Assembly (NCBI GenBank): GCA_035340715.1
Contig: DAOQTX010000026.1
Span: forward strand, 1-38,004
Length of the DNA stretch: 38,004 nt
Origin: DAOQTX01 sp035340715
GTDB lineage: Bacteria; Bacteroidota; Bacteroidia; AKYH767-A; OLB10
Direction: 5' to 3'
The position numbers and the translations under genes are program-made. Each line of letters starts with the position of its first letter. The first letter of the stretch is position 1. Below the pieces are notes generated by a model that searched no databases, was not told the DNA's origin, and was given only the letters and a program-made list of their open reading frames with translations. This document shows, piece by piece, positions 17,001-26,100 of the stretch.

Positions 17001-18057
17001 CAAATGTTCCGCATCTCCAAGTGGAAAGAGCTCTTTCAAAAGCGGCAACAGCTGGAGCATTTGCATTGAAGGTACTGTTATAAACATAGGTATATCCACC
17101 TACTCCATTATCAGAAATTAAATCAGGTTGATAATACGTTAAACCACTTATTACATTGGATTCATTGAATGGAACCGTTAACGAAACGGCACTGGTAACA
17201 GTAGCTCCGGTATTATCGGTAATTCGAACCGGACCACTGCCGGCTCCAGAAGGTACCCAAACAATAATGGTGGTATTTGCCCAAGCTACTATATGATTTG
17301 CAGGACAAGCTATGAATGTTGCCCCTCCATCATTTGCGTTGCTGAATTCCAACAAAGCAGGTCCTGTATTGGTGGTAAAACCATTACCGGTAATAGTGAT
17401 CTGACTACCTGCCAAAAGCCCTGCAGGTTGTGAAGGCGGAATGATGGCCACAACACTTGGTGGCATTTGTGGCGTATTGCTATTATTTCCCTTCACAGAA
17501 TTAGGCGTAAGAGAGGAAACAAATGTTGGCTGCATACCTGTTTGTGAAATTATTTGATCAAACAACTGCACCTGAATGTTTGCATAGCTATTAAACAAGT
17601 CGCTTGCCGAAGAATGATCTAAACTATATTCTATAAAACCTTGATTCAAAGCCACAGGAAAATAATTAAATGCTCGTAAAGTTGAAAACTCTCCTGTATT
17701 CGTTTTCGCCTCGAGAAAGAACAATCCAACTTCTCCAATTTGTAAAGTCAAACTTGGATTCACAACTAATTTATTCAAGCCTACCTCTCCCCCTTCTGTA
17801 ATAATATTTATATTTTGAGAAGAATAATTTCCTTTAAATACTCGACCAACATCAATAGTGTACTCGGTATAAATCAATGTTTGTTGAACGTTCCAAAAGG
17901 AATTTGATTGAGTAACTTTTCCTTCAACTATAAGATCAGCTTGGCTAATTCTACTGGTGAGAGAAACCGGTTCTTGCATACATTGTGCAGCAACTGATAA
18001 AGTTGATCCACCTATCAGTAATATAATGAAAAGGATATTTCTAAAAATCAAGCGCAT
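13999..18057 (-). CDS. T9SS-exported PKD metalloprotease (matrixin-like)
   Basis: A 1352-residue secreted protein. In order: signal peptide (1-24, ending SVAAQ); an N-terminal beta domain (about 30-140); an IPT/TIG domain (about 200-296); a metzincin-type protease region with zinc motif HELGHSHQLGH at 444-454 and a Met-turn at M464 (PSVMHW); four PKD domains (about 516-862); a long beta-rich region with PVGSS-type blocks; and a T9SS type A sorting domain in the last 80 or so residues (YNIYPNPTTS through GYYYLQ). In the zinc motif the usual Gly at position 8 is Gln. It should be exported by T9SS and cell-anchored or released. It is the third gene of a possible three-gene unit; the substrate is unknown. 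Confidence 0.9.
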   Translation of the reverse strand: MRLIFRNILFIILLIGGSTLSVAAQCMQEPVSLTSRISQADLIVEGKVTQSNSFWNVQQTLIYTEYTIDVGRVFKGNYSSQNINIITEGGEVGLNKLVVNPSLTLQIGEVGLFFLEAKTNTGEFSTLRAFNYFPVALNQGFIEYSLDHSSASDLFNSYANIQVQLFDQIISQTGMQPTFVSSLTPNSVKGNNSNTPQMPPSVVAIIPPSQPAGLLAGSQITITGNGFTTNTGPALLEFSNANDGGATFIACPANHIVAWANTTIIVWVPSGAGSGPVRITDNTGATVTSAVSLTVPFNESNVISGLTYYQPDLISDNGVGGYTYVYNSTFNANAPAVAAFERALSTWRCGTFVNFHRLTPMVPVALSVQGLDNVNLVTFDGSSPLPAGVLGVSYSFYSSCGSGVWYLNENDLKFRTNGTGGINWQYGPALAAGALYDFESVCLHELGHSHQLGHTIISPTPSVMHWAIGPATNRRALQPASEIAGGNDIMSRSTVANICGPSQMIAVNSSNCQIAAPIAEFSGTPTVGCNSLTVNFTNLSTGNPTSWTWAFPGGVPAAFVGANPPPVNYAAPGSYTVTLTVTNAFGTDIESKTNYIVVNSCPPPVANFMANDTILCEGQSIQFTDLSTNIPTSWSWNFPGGTPVASIAQNPIVTYNTAGTYNVTLTATNANGSNILTKNLYIKVNVCPPPPVADFSASPTTVCINQTINFTNLTTGQVNNYQWSFPGGVPATSFAINPTVSYPVAGVYTVSLTANGNGGSHTATKVNYIIVNTCAPPVADFGGAPTQICAGQTVNFTDLSTNTPTGWSWTFTGGVPAASIAQNPTGILYALPGAYNVSLTATNALGSGNLTRNAYITVVSCPSPGSGLVVNDGSYIHVQPGTNIFVDGGVINQDNFLGMGTIENLGTIEIKGDWTNNSSTNAFLNSGPGLFLMSGAAQGIRGSTPTYFYNLTLGGTSVKTQYVNAQVQGTLALTDRELATQTNDMYVTNTFAGAITRTGLNTSTGLGMVSSMAGGSLMRNLNSAGIYEFPVGSSNPPYRFRPVRLQPNSTSAQTMAVRFVNYDPNFDAFDRNLRDPSLGNVNPLWYVKIERISGTSSNNITLTYDFIADNVMSYGNLLLTEWGYSTPYLWKDLGAVTFGMAASPNLATVTKNAWSTYDTENFSMATMSSPLPVQLLNFNAICDEPGVVLKWSTASETNSAYFEIEKSIGSGKFKSIGQVVAAGNSSWKNDYQFIDENTSEEKSYYRLHQYDLDGNSVAYGPIASHCKEGFTYNIYPNPTTSSSYIQLISSSNTKVLFKLYDNIGRVILNKEVEINMGANLIELNLNHLNAGYYYLQALDGVILFTEPISVLK

Positions 18058-18066
18058 TTGTTTTTC

Positions 18067-19185
18067 CTATTTTGATTTTGAAAGTTCATCCATTTTTTTT
18101 TCTAAGTACTCTATCTTTATTTGCTGTTCTTTTAATGCAGCCACTAATACCGGAATCAATCGGGTATAATCCACCGACTTAAACACTTGCATATTAGCTT
18201 CCACTCTTTGATTGGCATCGAGTGGCTTACATGCATTTAAATCCCAGTTTTTATCAGCAACAAGATTAGGCAATACTTTTTCTAAATCTTGAGCAATGAA
18301 CCCATATTCTAATTTTTGATTCAATCCCATATATGGATACTTTTCAGTATCGTAAAAATACTCCACAGGATTGAGTTGTTCAATTATATCCAGTGCATTG
18401 TTCAATTCATTCACATCTCTTTTAAGTGCTTGATCTGATACGATATAAACTCCACCACTATATCCCAAATCACTATAGAATACACCTCCAAATCCAAGTC
18501 CGGTGCCTGCCGCTCCAACTCTAGCACCTCGAACTCCGGAACCATCCCTATTGTTTGCATGCCCACGAACGCCAATTGCAATGGAAGTCAAAGTATTATT
18601 GATGGCTAATCCAAAAGCACCACTGGCTATAAAACTTGTTTGGCTGTAGTTGTTAATACCTTCAAATCCATTATACCCACTAGTTGTAGTAGTGTTGTAT
18701 GCACTTAGAGCAACGCCATTTACACTTTGATTTTCATATTGGGCCATTGCTGTATTCGCTCCGGTAATTGTAGATCTCATATGAAACATATAAGCAGGTG
18801 CTGTTAAACCGATCCCTATCCAACCCGTTGAAGTCATAGTCGCTCGAATTAGATTATTGGTTCTAAAATCAATTCTTCGTCCATCTGTGGTTCCTAAAAA
18901 ATGTGTTCCATCAACCAACCCAGAATTTCCTGATGTTAGCCAATCCGTTGAAGGTGTTCCGGGTGTAACCGTAAGATCCCCATTGGCGTTTGCATATAAT
19001 GCTCTTGTTCCAACCCCTGATAATCCATCGACTCGTATAGTAACTCCTCCTCCGGCAACATGCAGTTTTTGTAATGGTGTGGCTGTTCCAATACCAACAT
19101 TTTGAGCAAAGGACACACAATTACCTAAACTAATAGAAGTTAATATCATCAATACGGATTTGAAAAATGAACGAGTTGGTTTCAT
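18067..19185 (-). CDS. Surface protein with S74 intramolecular chaperone domain
   Basis: A 372-residue exported protein (signal peptide to about residue 28, ending SFAQ). The N-terminal part carries the NVGIGTATPLQKLHV motif of Bacteroidota and phage fibre-like proteins, then a Gly/Ala-rich beta region (about 60-245). Residues about 248-372 are a peptidase S74 chaperone: VSDQALKRDV has the Ser250...Lys255 dyad, followed by NALDIIEQLNPVEYFYD, EYGFIAQDLEKVLPNLV, a YTRLIPVLVAALKEQQ segment and a C-terminal coiled coil. S74 domains drive trimer folding and then cut themselves off. There is no T9SS tail. It lies 9 bases upstream of the metalloprotease gene and shares its N-terminal module with the next gene. 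Confidence 0.88.
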   Translation of the reverse strand: MKPTRSFFKSVLMILTSISLGNCVSFAQNVGIGTATPLQKLHVAGGGVTIRVDGLSGVGTRALYANANGDLTVTPGTPSTDWLTSGNSGLVDGTHFLGTTDGRRIDFRTNNLIRATMTSTGWIGIGLTAPAYMFHMRSTITGANTAMAQYENQSVNGVALSAYNTTTTSGYNGFEGINNYSQTSFIASGAFGLAINNTLTSIAIGVRGHANNRDGSGVRGARVGAAGTGLGFGGVFYSDLGYSGGVYIVSDQALKRDVNELNNALDIIEQLNPVEYFYDTEKYPYMGLNQKLEYGFIAQDLEKVLPNLVADKNWDLNACKPLDANQRVEANMQVFKSVDYTRLIPVLVAALKEQQIKIEYLEKKMDELSKSK

Positions 19186-19204
19186 GACCTTTTGTTTTAA
19201 TAGG

Positions 19205-20623
19205 TTATTCTTTCTTTTCTTTTTGCATAGGAATAGAGATGTTGTCTGAGCTTTTTACCATTTGTGATTTACTTTCTTGGCGGCCAGGAGCTTCAGGGAA
19301 TCGTTGTTGGCCATATGGTGAATTTATTTCATCAGCCCTTCGTGCCACAACTTGATAAGTGAAATTTATATTGGAAGTTCCGTTGTTTAATTCTTTAACC
19401 TTAAATCCACTTTGAGTTTTCTCATAAACAAAAACTCCATTGCAATCTCCTTCCGGCTGAATGATTACTTTTAGAGGACTTGATTCACTAACAAATATAT
19501 TTTTACTGTAACTAGGATCAAGAGTAATAGTTGCTTCTCCATTAACTAAGGTGCTTGTTCCATAATCCATAAAAAGAACTTCCGGGGCTTCGGGTGCGAA
19601 CATGACTACATCTTTATCATTGGCATCTTTAACAATCGTAGAAACGGTACCGCTACCAATAATTTTATAGTTTAATCCACCATAAGCACCCACATACGCA
19701 AAAGGTGGATTAACAATTGCAACTTCGAAATATCCTCCTGCGGTAGGTAAAGCTGCGGTACCTGCAGTGGTTGCAAAACCGCTTGCTCCAAATGAACTTC
19801 CTGTTCCGCTTATACCACTGCCTCTCCCAATAACCGTAAAGGTTCCAAGATTATTTCCTACTCCTATAACACCTATTCCATTGGAATTTCTTCTGGCTAA
19901 AGCATAAATTCCATAATAACTTCCGGTACCGCTAATACCGGCCCCCAAATTAGGGTAGCTTCCAACCACTCCGTTGCCTATACCAAAAATACCTAACCCT
20001 GATGAGTGGCGGTTTGTAGCATATAACGCATATCCACTAGAAGCTGCTACTGCCAAGCTGTCCCATGCATATACTCCGATGTTACCACCTTGTCCAAAAA
20101 CACCATACAAACTGCTTATACCAAATACACCTGTTCCACCTGTTAGATTCTCACCGTATACACCTGCTCCACCTCCACTGCCATATCCATTCACAGCAAA
20201 TGGGTAGGTACTATTTCCGACTACCTCAAACATATCTAGTAAATCAACTGGCGCTATTGCATTAACAAGCACTTGCCCTGTATTCATCACTCGGGCACGT
20301 TCCAAATTGTTTGTCCTTATCACTAAAGATTGATTATCAGTGGTACCCAAAAAGTTTACGTTAGAATTGGTTCCTAAATTTCCTAAAATGGTCCAATCAG
20401 GTGAATTTGCACCGCTGGCAACAATTAATCTACCAAAGTTGTCCGCTAATACGGTTCTGTTTCCTACTCCAGCAAGGTTTGATACCCGTATTGTACCTCC
20501 ATTTACATGTAGTTTATCTAAAGGAACAGAAGTTCCGATACCGACATTTTGAGCATGCAAAATAGAAATTTGGGCTATAACCACGGTTATAACCCTAAGA
20601 AAGAGTTTAGTTGGCTTAATCAT
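19205..20623 (-). CDS. Exported adhesin-like protein, paralogue of the S74 protein at its N-terminus
   Basis: A 472-residue exported protein with signal peptide (to about residue 24, ILHAQ). Residues 25-125 align with the S74 neighbour (NVGIGTSVPLDKLHV, then IRV..LAGVG.R, FLGTTD and IRTNNL). The middle (about 140-320) is a long series of short Gly-rich turns such as GVYGENLTGG and GVFGQGGNIGVYA, typical of a beta-solenoid or fibre shaft. Residues about 330-440 are a conserved module (STIVKDANDKDVVMF, APEAPEVLF, DYGTSTLVNGEATITLD, EGDCNGVFVYEK) recurrent in bacterial surface proteins but of unknown role. A polar tail ends it. It has no S74 or T9SS domain. It is probably the first gene of the unit with the S74 and metalloprotease genes. 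Confidence 0.75.
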   Translation of the reverse strand: MIKPTKLFLRVITVVIAQISILHAQNVGIGTSVPLDKLHVNGGTIRVSNLAGVGNRTVLADNFGRLIVASGANSPDWTILGNLGTNSNVNFLGTTDNQSLVIRTNNLERARVMNTGQVLVNAIAPVDLLDMFEVVGNSTYPFAVNGYGSGGGAGVYGENLTGGTGVFGISSLYGVFGQGGNIGVYAWDSLAVAASSGYALYATNRHSSGLGIFGIGNGVVGSYPNLGAGISGTGSYYGIYALARRNSNGIGVIGVGNNLGTFTVIGRGSGISGTGSSFGASGFATTAGTAALPTAGGYFEVAIVNPPFAYVGAYGGLNYKIIGSGTVSTIVKDANDKDVVMFAPEAPEVLFMDYGTSTLVNGEATITLDPSYSKNIFVSESSPLKVIIQPEGDCNGVFVYEKTQSGFKVKELNNGTSNINFTYQVVARRADEINSPYGQQRFPEAPGRQESKSQMVKSSDNISIPMQKEKKE

Positions 20624-20784
20624 GTATAGTTTTAGTCTATAAAATCCTATAAATCAGTTGATTATTAATTACAATATACTTTTTAAATATAACACTCTAA
20701 AACAACAAATACAATGCCATATTACATGAAAATTGTATGCGCTTGTCCATTAATTCCGCCAACATGGTAGATTACATGGCAAAG
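20624..20784. other. Intergenic region between aminotransferase and adhesin genes
   Basis: 161 bases, AT-rich. A 7-base inverted repeat ATACAAT...ATTGTAT with a long loop lies around 20710-20737 and the octamer ATTACATG occurs twice 50 bases apart. I see no exact -7 promoter element on the minus strand and no strong terminator. Confidence 0.4.
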
Positions 20785-22062
20785 CTATTTTTTGCAATAT
20801 GCATGTATAGCTTCTACAAGTCTGTCAAGATCTTTCAGTGAAGTATACAAATGTGGAGTAATTCTGACTCCATCTAAGGTTTCCCAGCCAATTGGAGAAC
20901 AATGAATTTTGAATTTAGAAAATAAAAAAAGTTCAAACTCTGATGCGGTCTTACCCTTTATTGAAATATGAGCCAGCGCACAGGATTTATTGAGATCGAA
21001 AGTAGTATTTGAAATAAGATTTTCAAAGTTTCTTACTTGGCTATGCCAATAATTCTTCAAATATCTCAACCGAGCCAATTTCCTTTCGCTACCAATACTA
21101 TCATGAAAATCAATTGCATGAGCAATCGACATTTCCGAAGCAAAATTTCTTGTACCTATGGTTTCAAATTTTCGAATGTCTGTTCCATCGGGTTGATTGG
21201 AAGAAAGCAAGGCCCAGATTTTTGAAATCTTCTCTTTTCGAATATATAACAAACCACTACCAAAAGGAGCGCAAAGCCATTTATGCAAACTTGTACCAAA
21301 ATAATCACAGTTTAAATCTGATACTTTAAAACTTAATTGAGCAAAACTATGAGCGCCATCGACTATTACTTCAATACCTTTTTGTTTAGCTATGAATCCA
21401 ATTTCTTGTACCGGAATAATCTGACCGGTCCAGTTAATGACATGAGTTAAATGAATGACTTTCGTTTTTGAGTTAATCAGAGAAGTATATGCTTGAACCA
21501 ATTCAGAAGTATTATCATTTGGCAAGTTCAATTCAACAAATCGCAATACGATGCCATCTCTTTTTGCCCTTTGATTCCAAGCATTAATCATGTTAGGATA
21601 GTCATACTTAGAAAGGATAACTTCATCTCCTCTTCGAAAATCAAGGCCAAAAATAATGGTGTTTAAAGCCTCTGTACTATTTCTATTAATAGCTATTTCT
21701 TCTTTGTCACATCCGGCTAAATGAGCCAATCTTTCTCGTAATGGTTCTCTTCCCTGATCCAATATTCTCCACATATAATACGATGGAGCTTCATTACACA
21801 TTTTGTAGTAATGGATGTGCGCTTCTTGAACTTGACGTGGCTGGGGACTAACGCCTCCATTATTCAAATTGATAATAGTTTTTGATGCAGTGAAAGAATC
21901 TCTTACCCACATCCAAAAATCCTCATCTTTAGCTAAAGATTCAGCATCAAGATTTTCTACTCTTCTCAAATCTTGTGCAAAAGATGGATTTTGAACACCA
22001 TGTAATGTAAAAACCAGCCCAGCAGCAGTTGTATTTTTTATAAATTCTCTTCGGCTAATCAT
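20785..22062 (-). CDS. Tat-exported class V aminotransferase (isopenicillin-N-epimerase-like)
   Basis: A 425-residue PLP enzyme of aminotransferase class V. It starts with a Tat signal (ISRREFIKN then AAGLVFTLHG), so it is likely periplasmic, as are other selenocysteine-lyase/isopenicillin-N-epimerase-like proteins in this group. Visible PLP site features are NLNNGGVSPQP at the start of the fold, RNSTEALN, the Asp of VDGAHSF, and the Schiff-base Lys in TSLHKWLCAPFGSG. The last 60 residues include GVRITPHLYTS, close to the family R.S.H.Y.. end. The substrate is unknown. It is separated from the adhesin gene by 161 bases and is divergent from the Cbp1-like gene. Confidence 0.88.
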   Translation of the reverse strand: MISRREFIKNTTAAGLVFTLHGVQNPSFAQDLRRVENLDAESLAKDEDFWMWVRDSFTASKTIINLNNGGVSPQPRQVQEAHIHYYKMCNEAPSYYMWRILDQGREPLRERLAHLAGCDKEEIAINRNSTEALNTIIFGLDFRRGDEVILSKYDYPNMINAWNQRAKRDGIVLRFVELNLPNDNTSELVQAYTSLINSKTKVIHLTHVINWTGQIIPVQEIGFIAKQKGIEVIVDGAHSFAQLSFKVSDLNCDYFGTSLHKWLCAPFGSGLLYIRKEKISKIWALLSSNQPDGTDIRKFETIGTRNFASEMSIAHAIDFHDSIGSERKLARLRYLKNYWHSQVRNFENLISNTTFDLNKSCALAHISIKGKTASEFELFLFSKFKIHCSPIGWETLDGVRITPHLYTSLKDLDRLVEAIHAYCKK

Positions 22063-22177
22063 AATAATTAATCTAAAGTAAAGTAAAAGCCACTATTTTT
22101 TATGCTTTTTATAAATAACATCGATATCAAATTAAAAACAGTATAATTTTCATACCTTCGCGAAAAATTTTTTTTCC

Positions 22178-23062
22178 ATGAAATACAAAAACTCTCTCAA
22201 CTCAATCCTCATTCTGTTGTCTATCTTTGCATTAACTTTATCATCTTGTCAAACTTTTAAAGAAGACAATGAAAGGCTGAATAGACAAATCGACTCCATT
22301 TTAGTAGTATCCATGCAAAAAGACAGTGCTATTGATGGATATTTGGGAACCCTAACTGAAATTGCTGACAACTTAGATTCGATTACTGTTAAACAAGATG
22401 TGATTACTCTCAGTTCAGGTAATAACCCTGAGTTTAATAAAGATTCAAAACAAAGAATTAATGATGCCATTTTAACCATTAATGAGATAATGGAAAAAAG
22501 TAAAGAGCGCCTCAGCAACCTCGAATCGCAATTGAGAAACTCACGATACAAAACCAAGAACTTAGAGAAGTTGATTGACGATTTAAGAATTCAGATTATG
22601 GCTAAAGATTCAGAACTTGTTGTATTAAATAACAAGTTGGCCGATTTAAATTTACACGTTGCTCAGCTTAGCACTTCCATCGATAGTTTAAAAGTTGAAA
22701 ATCAAAACAGAGATCAAACCATTACGGATAAAACAAATATTATTCATACGGTATACTATGTGGTGGGAACTTATAAGGAATTACGTGATAAGAAAGTACT
22801 CAGTAAAGAAGGTGGATTTTTAGGTATTGGAAAAGAAGAAACATTATTAAAGAATTTCGATTCTTCTCAGTTTACAAAAGTAGATAGTAGAGAATTCAAT
22901 TCATTAACGATAAATAATAAAAGTGCAAAAGTTCTTACGGCACATCCAACTGATTCCTATTCACTGAACAAGAATGCAAAAGGAGTAGTAGAGAGCATTA
23001 CCATAACTAACTTTGAGAAATTCTGGCGAGCTTCTAAATATTTGGTAATTATTGTAGGTTAA
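22178..23062 (+). CDS. Coiled-coil lipoprotein, Cbp1-like family
   Basis: A 294-residue lipoprotein (signal peptide ending LSSC, Cys24). The mature chain has long heptad-rich coiled coils at about residues 26-60 and 90-190 (MEKSKERLSNLESQLR, LEKLIDDLRIQIMAKDSE, LNKLADLNLHVAQLS-type repeats). A conserved C-terminal domain follows: VYYVVGTYKELRDKKVL, GGFLGIGKEETLL, VLTAHPTDSYSL and EKFWRASKYLVIIV. This layout is that of Bacteroidota proteins named Cbp1 family collagen-binding adhesin; the binding function is inherited from one characterised relative and may not apply here. A near-match to the -7 element (TACCTTCG, 22153-22160) is upstream and a strong terminator downstream. Confidence 0.75.
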   Translation: MKYKNSLNSILILLSIFALTLSSCQTFKEDNERLNRQIDSILVVSMQKDSAIDGYLGTLTEIADNLDSITVKQDVITLSSGNNPEFNKDSKQRINDAILTINEIMEKSKERLSNLESQLRNSRYKTKNLEKLIDDLRIQIMAKDSELVVLNNKLADLNLHVAQLSTSIDSLKVENQNRDQTITDKTNIIHTVYYVVGTYKELRDKKVLSKEGGFLGIGKEETLLKNFDSSQFTKVDSREFNSLTINNKSAKVLTAHPTDSYSLNKNAKGVVESITITNFEKFWRASKYLVIIVG

Positions 23063-23087
23063 ATACAACTTAAACCTTTATAAAGAC

Positions 23088-23121
23088 AAACGCTTCCAAT
23101 GAATTTTGGAAGCGTTTTATT
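23088..23121 (+). terminator. Rho-independent terminator after the Cbp1-like gene
   Basis: A 12-base perfect stem, 23088-23099 (core ACGCTTCCAA) with 23106-23117 (core TTGGAAGCGT), a 6-base loop and a U-rich tract. It lies 26 bases past the stop codon at 23062. The stem's right arm also overlaps the -33 region of the next gene's promoter. Confidence 0.9.
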
Positions 23122-23139
23122 TTATTTCAATTATCTTTG
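23105..23139 (+). promoter_or_regulatory. Promoter for the beta-propeller gene
   Basis: TATCTTTG at 23132-23139 is an exact -7 match; TTTG at 23105-23108 is a possible -33 with a 23-base spacer, the long end of the allowed range. The ATG is 38 bases downstream of the -7 element. Confidence 0.55.
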
Positions 23140-23176
23140 ATCATACCAATACCAGAAACATCTAAAACAAAAACCA

Positions 23177-26100
23177 ATGAAAAAAATTATCCTATTGCTT
23201 GTCCTGATAATTTCAGGAAATCTTGCTGCACAAGACTGGGTATCGAAAATGATGGATCACGATGTTAACTTTTTCGAAGTTCAGAAAACATTTGATGAAT
23301 ATTATACGAAAGCTAAAAATGATTTGGCTCTTCAAAGAGCGCAACAAGGCATTCAAGAACCATTAAAACCTAATCCGAAAGTTACAGGGTTCAATCAATT
23401 CAGAAGATGGGAATGGTTTATGAAACCTAGAGTTGGTGCGAATGGAGAACGATTTAATCCAGCTTCATCCTATTTTGAAAGTGAAAAGTATAAGCAGCAG
23501 TTTAACCAACTAACAAACGCAGGAAATTGGACTCAAATTGGACCGGTTTTTTCTGCAGGTTTGGCAGGAGCAGGAAGATTGAATTTTGTACGAATTGATC
23601 CTACCAATAATAATATAATTTATGTAGGAAGTCCATCTGGAGGTTTGTGGAAATCAACCAATGCTGGAAGCAGTTGGACAACGTTTACAGACAATTTACC
23701 TCAAGTTATAGGTTGTACTGATATCGCAATTGATCCTGTGAATTCAAACATATTATATATGGTGACAGGTGATGGTGATGCAGGTGACACTTACTCCTTA
23801 GGTTTACTTAAGTCATACGATGCTGGACTCACATGGAATCCAACTGGGTTGACTTTCTCTATGGGCAACACAAGATTAATGAGTAAAGTTTTAATCAATC
23901 CTAATAATGCAAACATAATTTTAGTAGCAAGTAGTGCGGGAATTTATAGAAGTACCGATGCCGGTGTAACATTTACAAATACGAGAACAGGATCGTTCAA
24001 AGACATGGAGTTTAAACCTGGCGATCCAAACACAGTATATATAGCAGGAAGTGAATTTTATGTTTCGAACGATGGTGGAGTTACCTGGACTCAAACCACT
24101 AGTGGCTTGCCTTCCGCTACCAATGTAAGTCGTATGGCTATTTGTACAACACCAGCCGATCCTTCAATTGTTTACATGATTGTAGGATTACCTGCTCCAG
24201 GTTATGGTACAGAAGGATTTTATCGCTCCACCAACAGTGGTGCAAGTTTCACTAAACTATCAACACCATCATTGGGAAATCAGCAATGGTATGACCTGTG
24301 CATAGCTTCTAATCCTACCAATGCAAGTGAAGTAATAGTTGGAGGACAAACTCAATTTCAAAAATCAACGAACAATGGTTCTTCATGGACACAAATTGCG
24401 CAATCAACACATGTCGATTATCATGATTGCGTTTATATCAATGGCACAACATTTTATATCGCTAGTGATGGAGGTTTATATAGAACCACAAATAATGGAA
24501 GTTCTTTTTCGAATCTGAATAACAACTTAAGCATTGCTCAGATGTATGGTTTTGGCCATTCAGCCACTAACCCAAACTTAAACATTCAAGGATGGCAGGA
24601 TAATGGAACAAATCTCCACAATAATGGGAATTGGAATCAAACTATGGGTGGTGACGGAATGCTTGCTTTTATTAGCAAAACCAATGACAATAACATGTGG
24701 GGTTCTCAATATGAAGGCTCACTAAATAGAAGTACTAATGGAGGGAATTCTTGGCAGGGAGCCACTAGCGGAATCTCTGAAGTAGGCGCTTGGGTAACTC
24801 CATGGATTGAAGATCCGGTAACGAGCAATACGCTTTGGGCAGGGTTTATAAATGTTTATAAAAGCGTTAATGGTGGTGCTTCATGGACCAAGATGAGTAC
24901 ATTCAGTAATCAATCTACTATGAGTACTCTGAATGTATCTGCTGCGAATAATCAGATCATTTGGGCTGCAAAACCAGGCAATCTTTATCTTAGTACCAAT
25001 GGAGGGTCGAGTTGGTCAACCATTACGAATGTTCCGGCAGGAACCATTACTTCAATTGCATGTTCAAATACTGATGCAAATGCAGCTTGGATAACTTTTT
25101 CAGGATTCAGTAACAACAACAAAGTATTTGAAACAAAAGATTTAGGTCAATCCTGGACTAATTTGTCTGCATCTATTCCTAATGTACCGGTAAATTGTAT
25201 TCTGCGTGTGAACAATTCGAATGATGCATTATACATTGGCACCGACATTGGTGTTTTTTACAAAGATGCATCGCTTAATATTTGGCAACCATTTAATAAT
25301 GGATTACCCAATGTAATCGTTACACAAATGCAAGTATTTTACCCAACGGGAAAAATTAGAGCGAGTACTTATGGTAGAGGCATGTGGGAGAGCGATCAAT
25401 ATGTAGCAGGCACCTATCCTCCATCTGCAGCATTTGGAAGCAATATCAAAATTGATTGTCCAGGCTCTGCCGTTTCTTTCAGTGATTTTACAGCAGGGCA
25501 ACCTACCCAATGGAGTTGGTCTTTTCCGGGAGGATGGCCTTCGAGCAGTAGTTTGCAAAACCCCGTTGTTATTTATAATAATCCCGGAACGTATAGTGTA
25601 ACGCTTATTGCCAGTAACGCAAATGGTATTGATACCATCGAGTACACCAACTTCATTACAATTAATTCTAGTCCACATCCAAATCCTACTACCACAGGAG
25701 ATGTTATATGTGGACCTGGTACTGCAAACCTTTCTGCCAACGGCACTGGTTTTGGAACACTTAGATGGTGGGATGCCGCAGGTGGTGGTAATCTGGTGCA
25801 CACCGGCAATACTTATGCCCCTTTCATTAGCGGTAATACAACCTATTATGTAGATGAAGATTTCCCCGGAGGTAATATAGATTTCTGCGGTGAGTTTAAT
25901 AATTCTTTTGGCGCAGGATCGTTTTTTACTGCAAACGATATTAGAGGATTATACTTTGATGTGTTTAACCCGGTGGTACTAAATACGGTTGATGTATATT
26001 CGAATTCTGCCGGTTTCAGAACCATAGAAATATTAGATGAACAAGGAAATACTTATATAGATACCAGCATCTTTATTCCGGCCACAGGACAAAGCACTCC

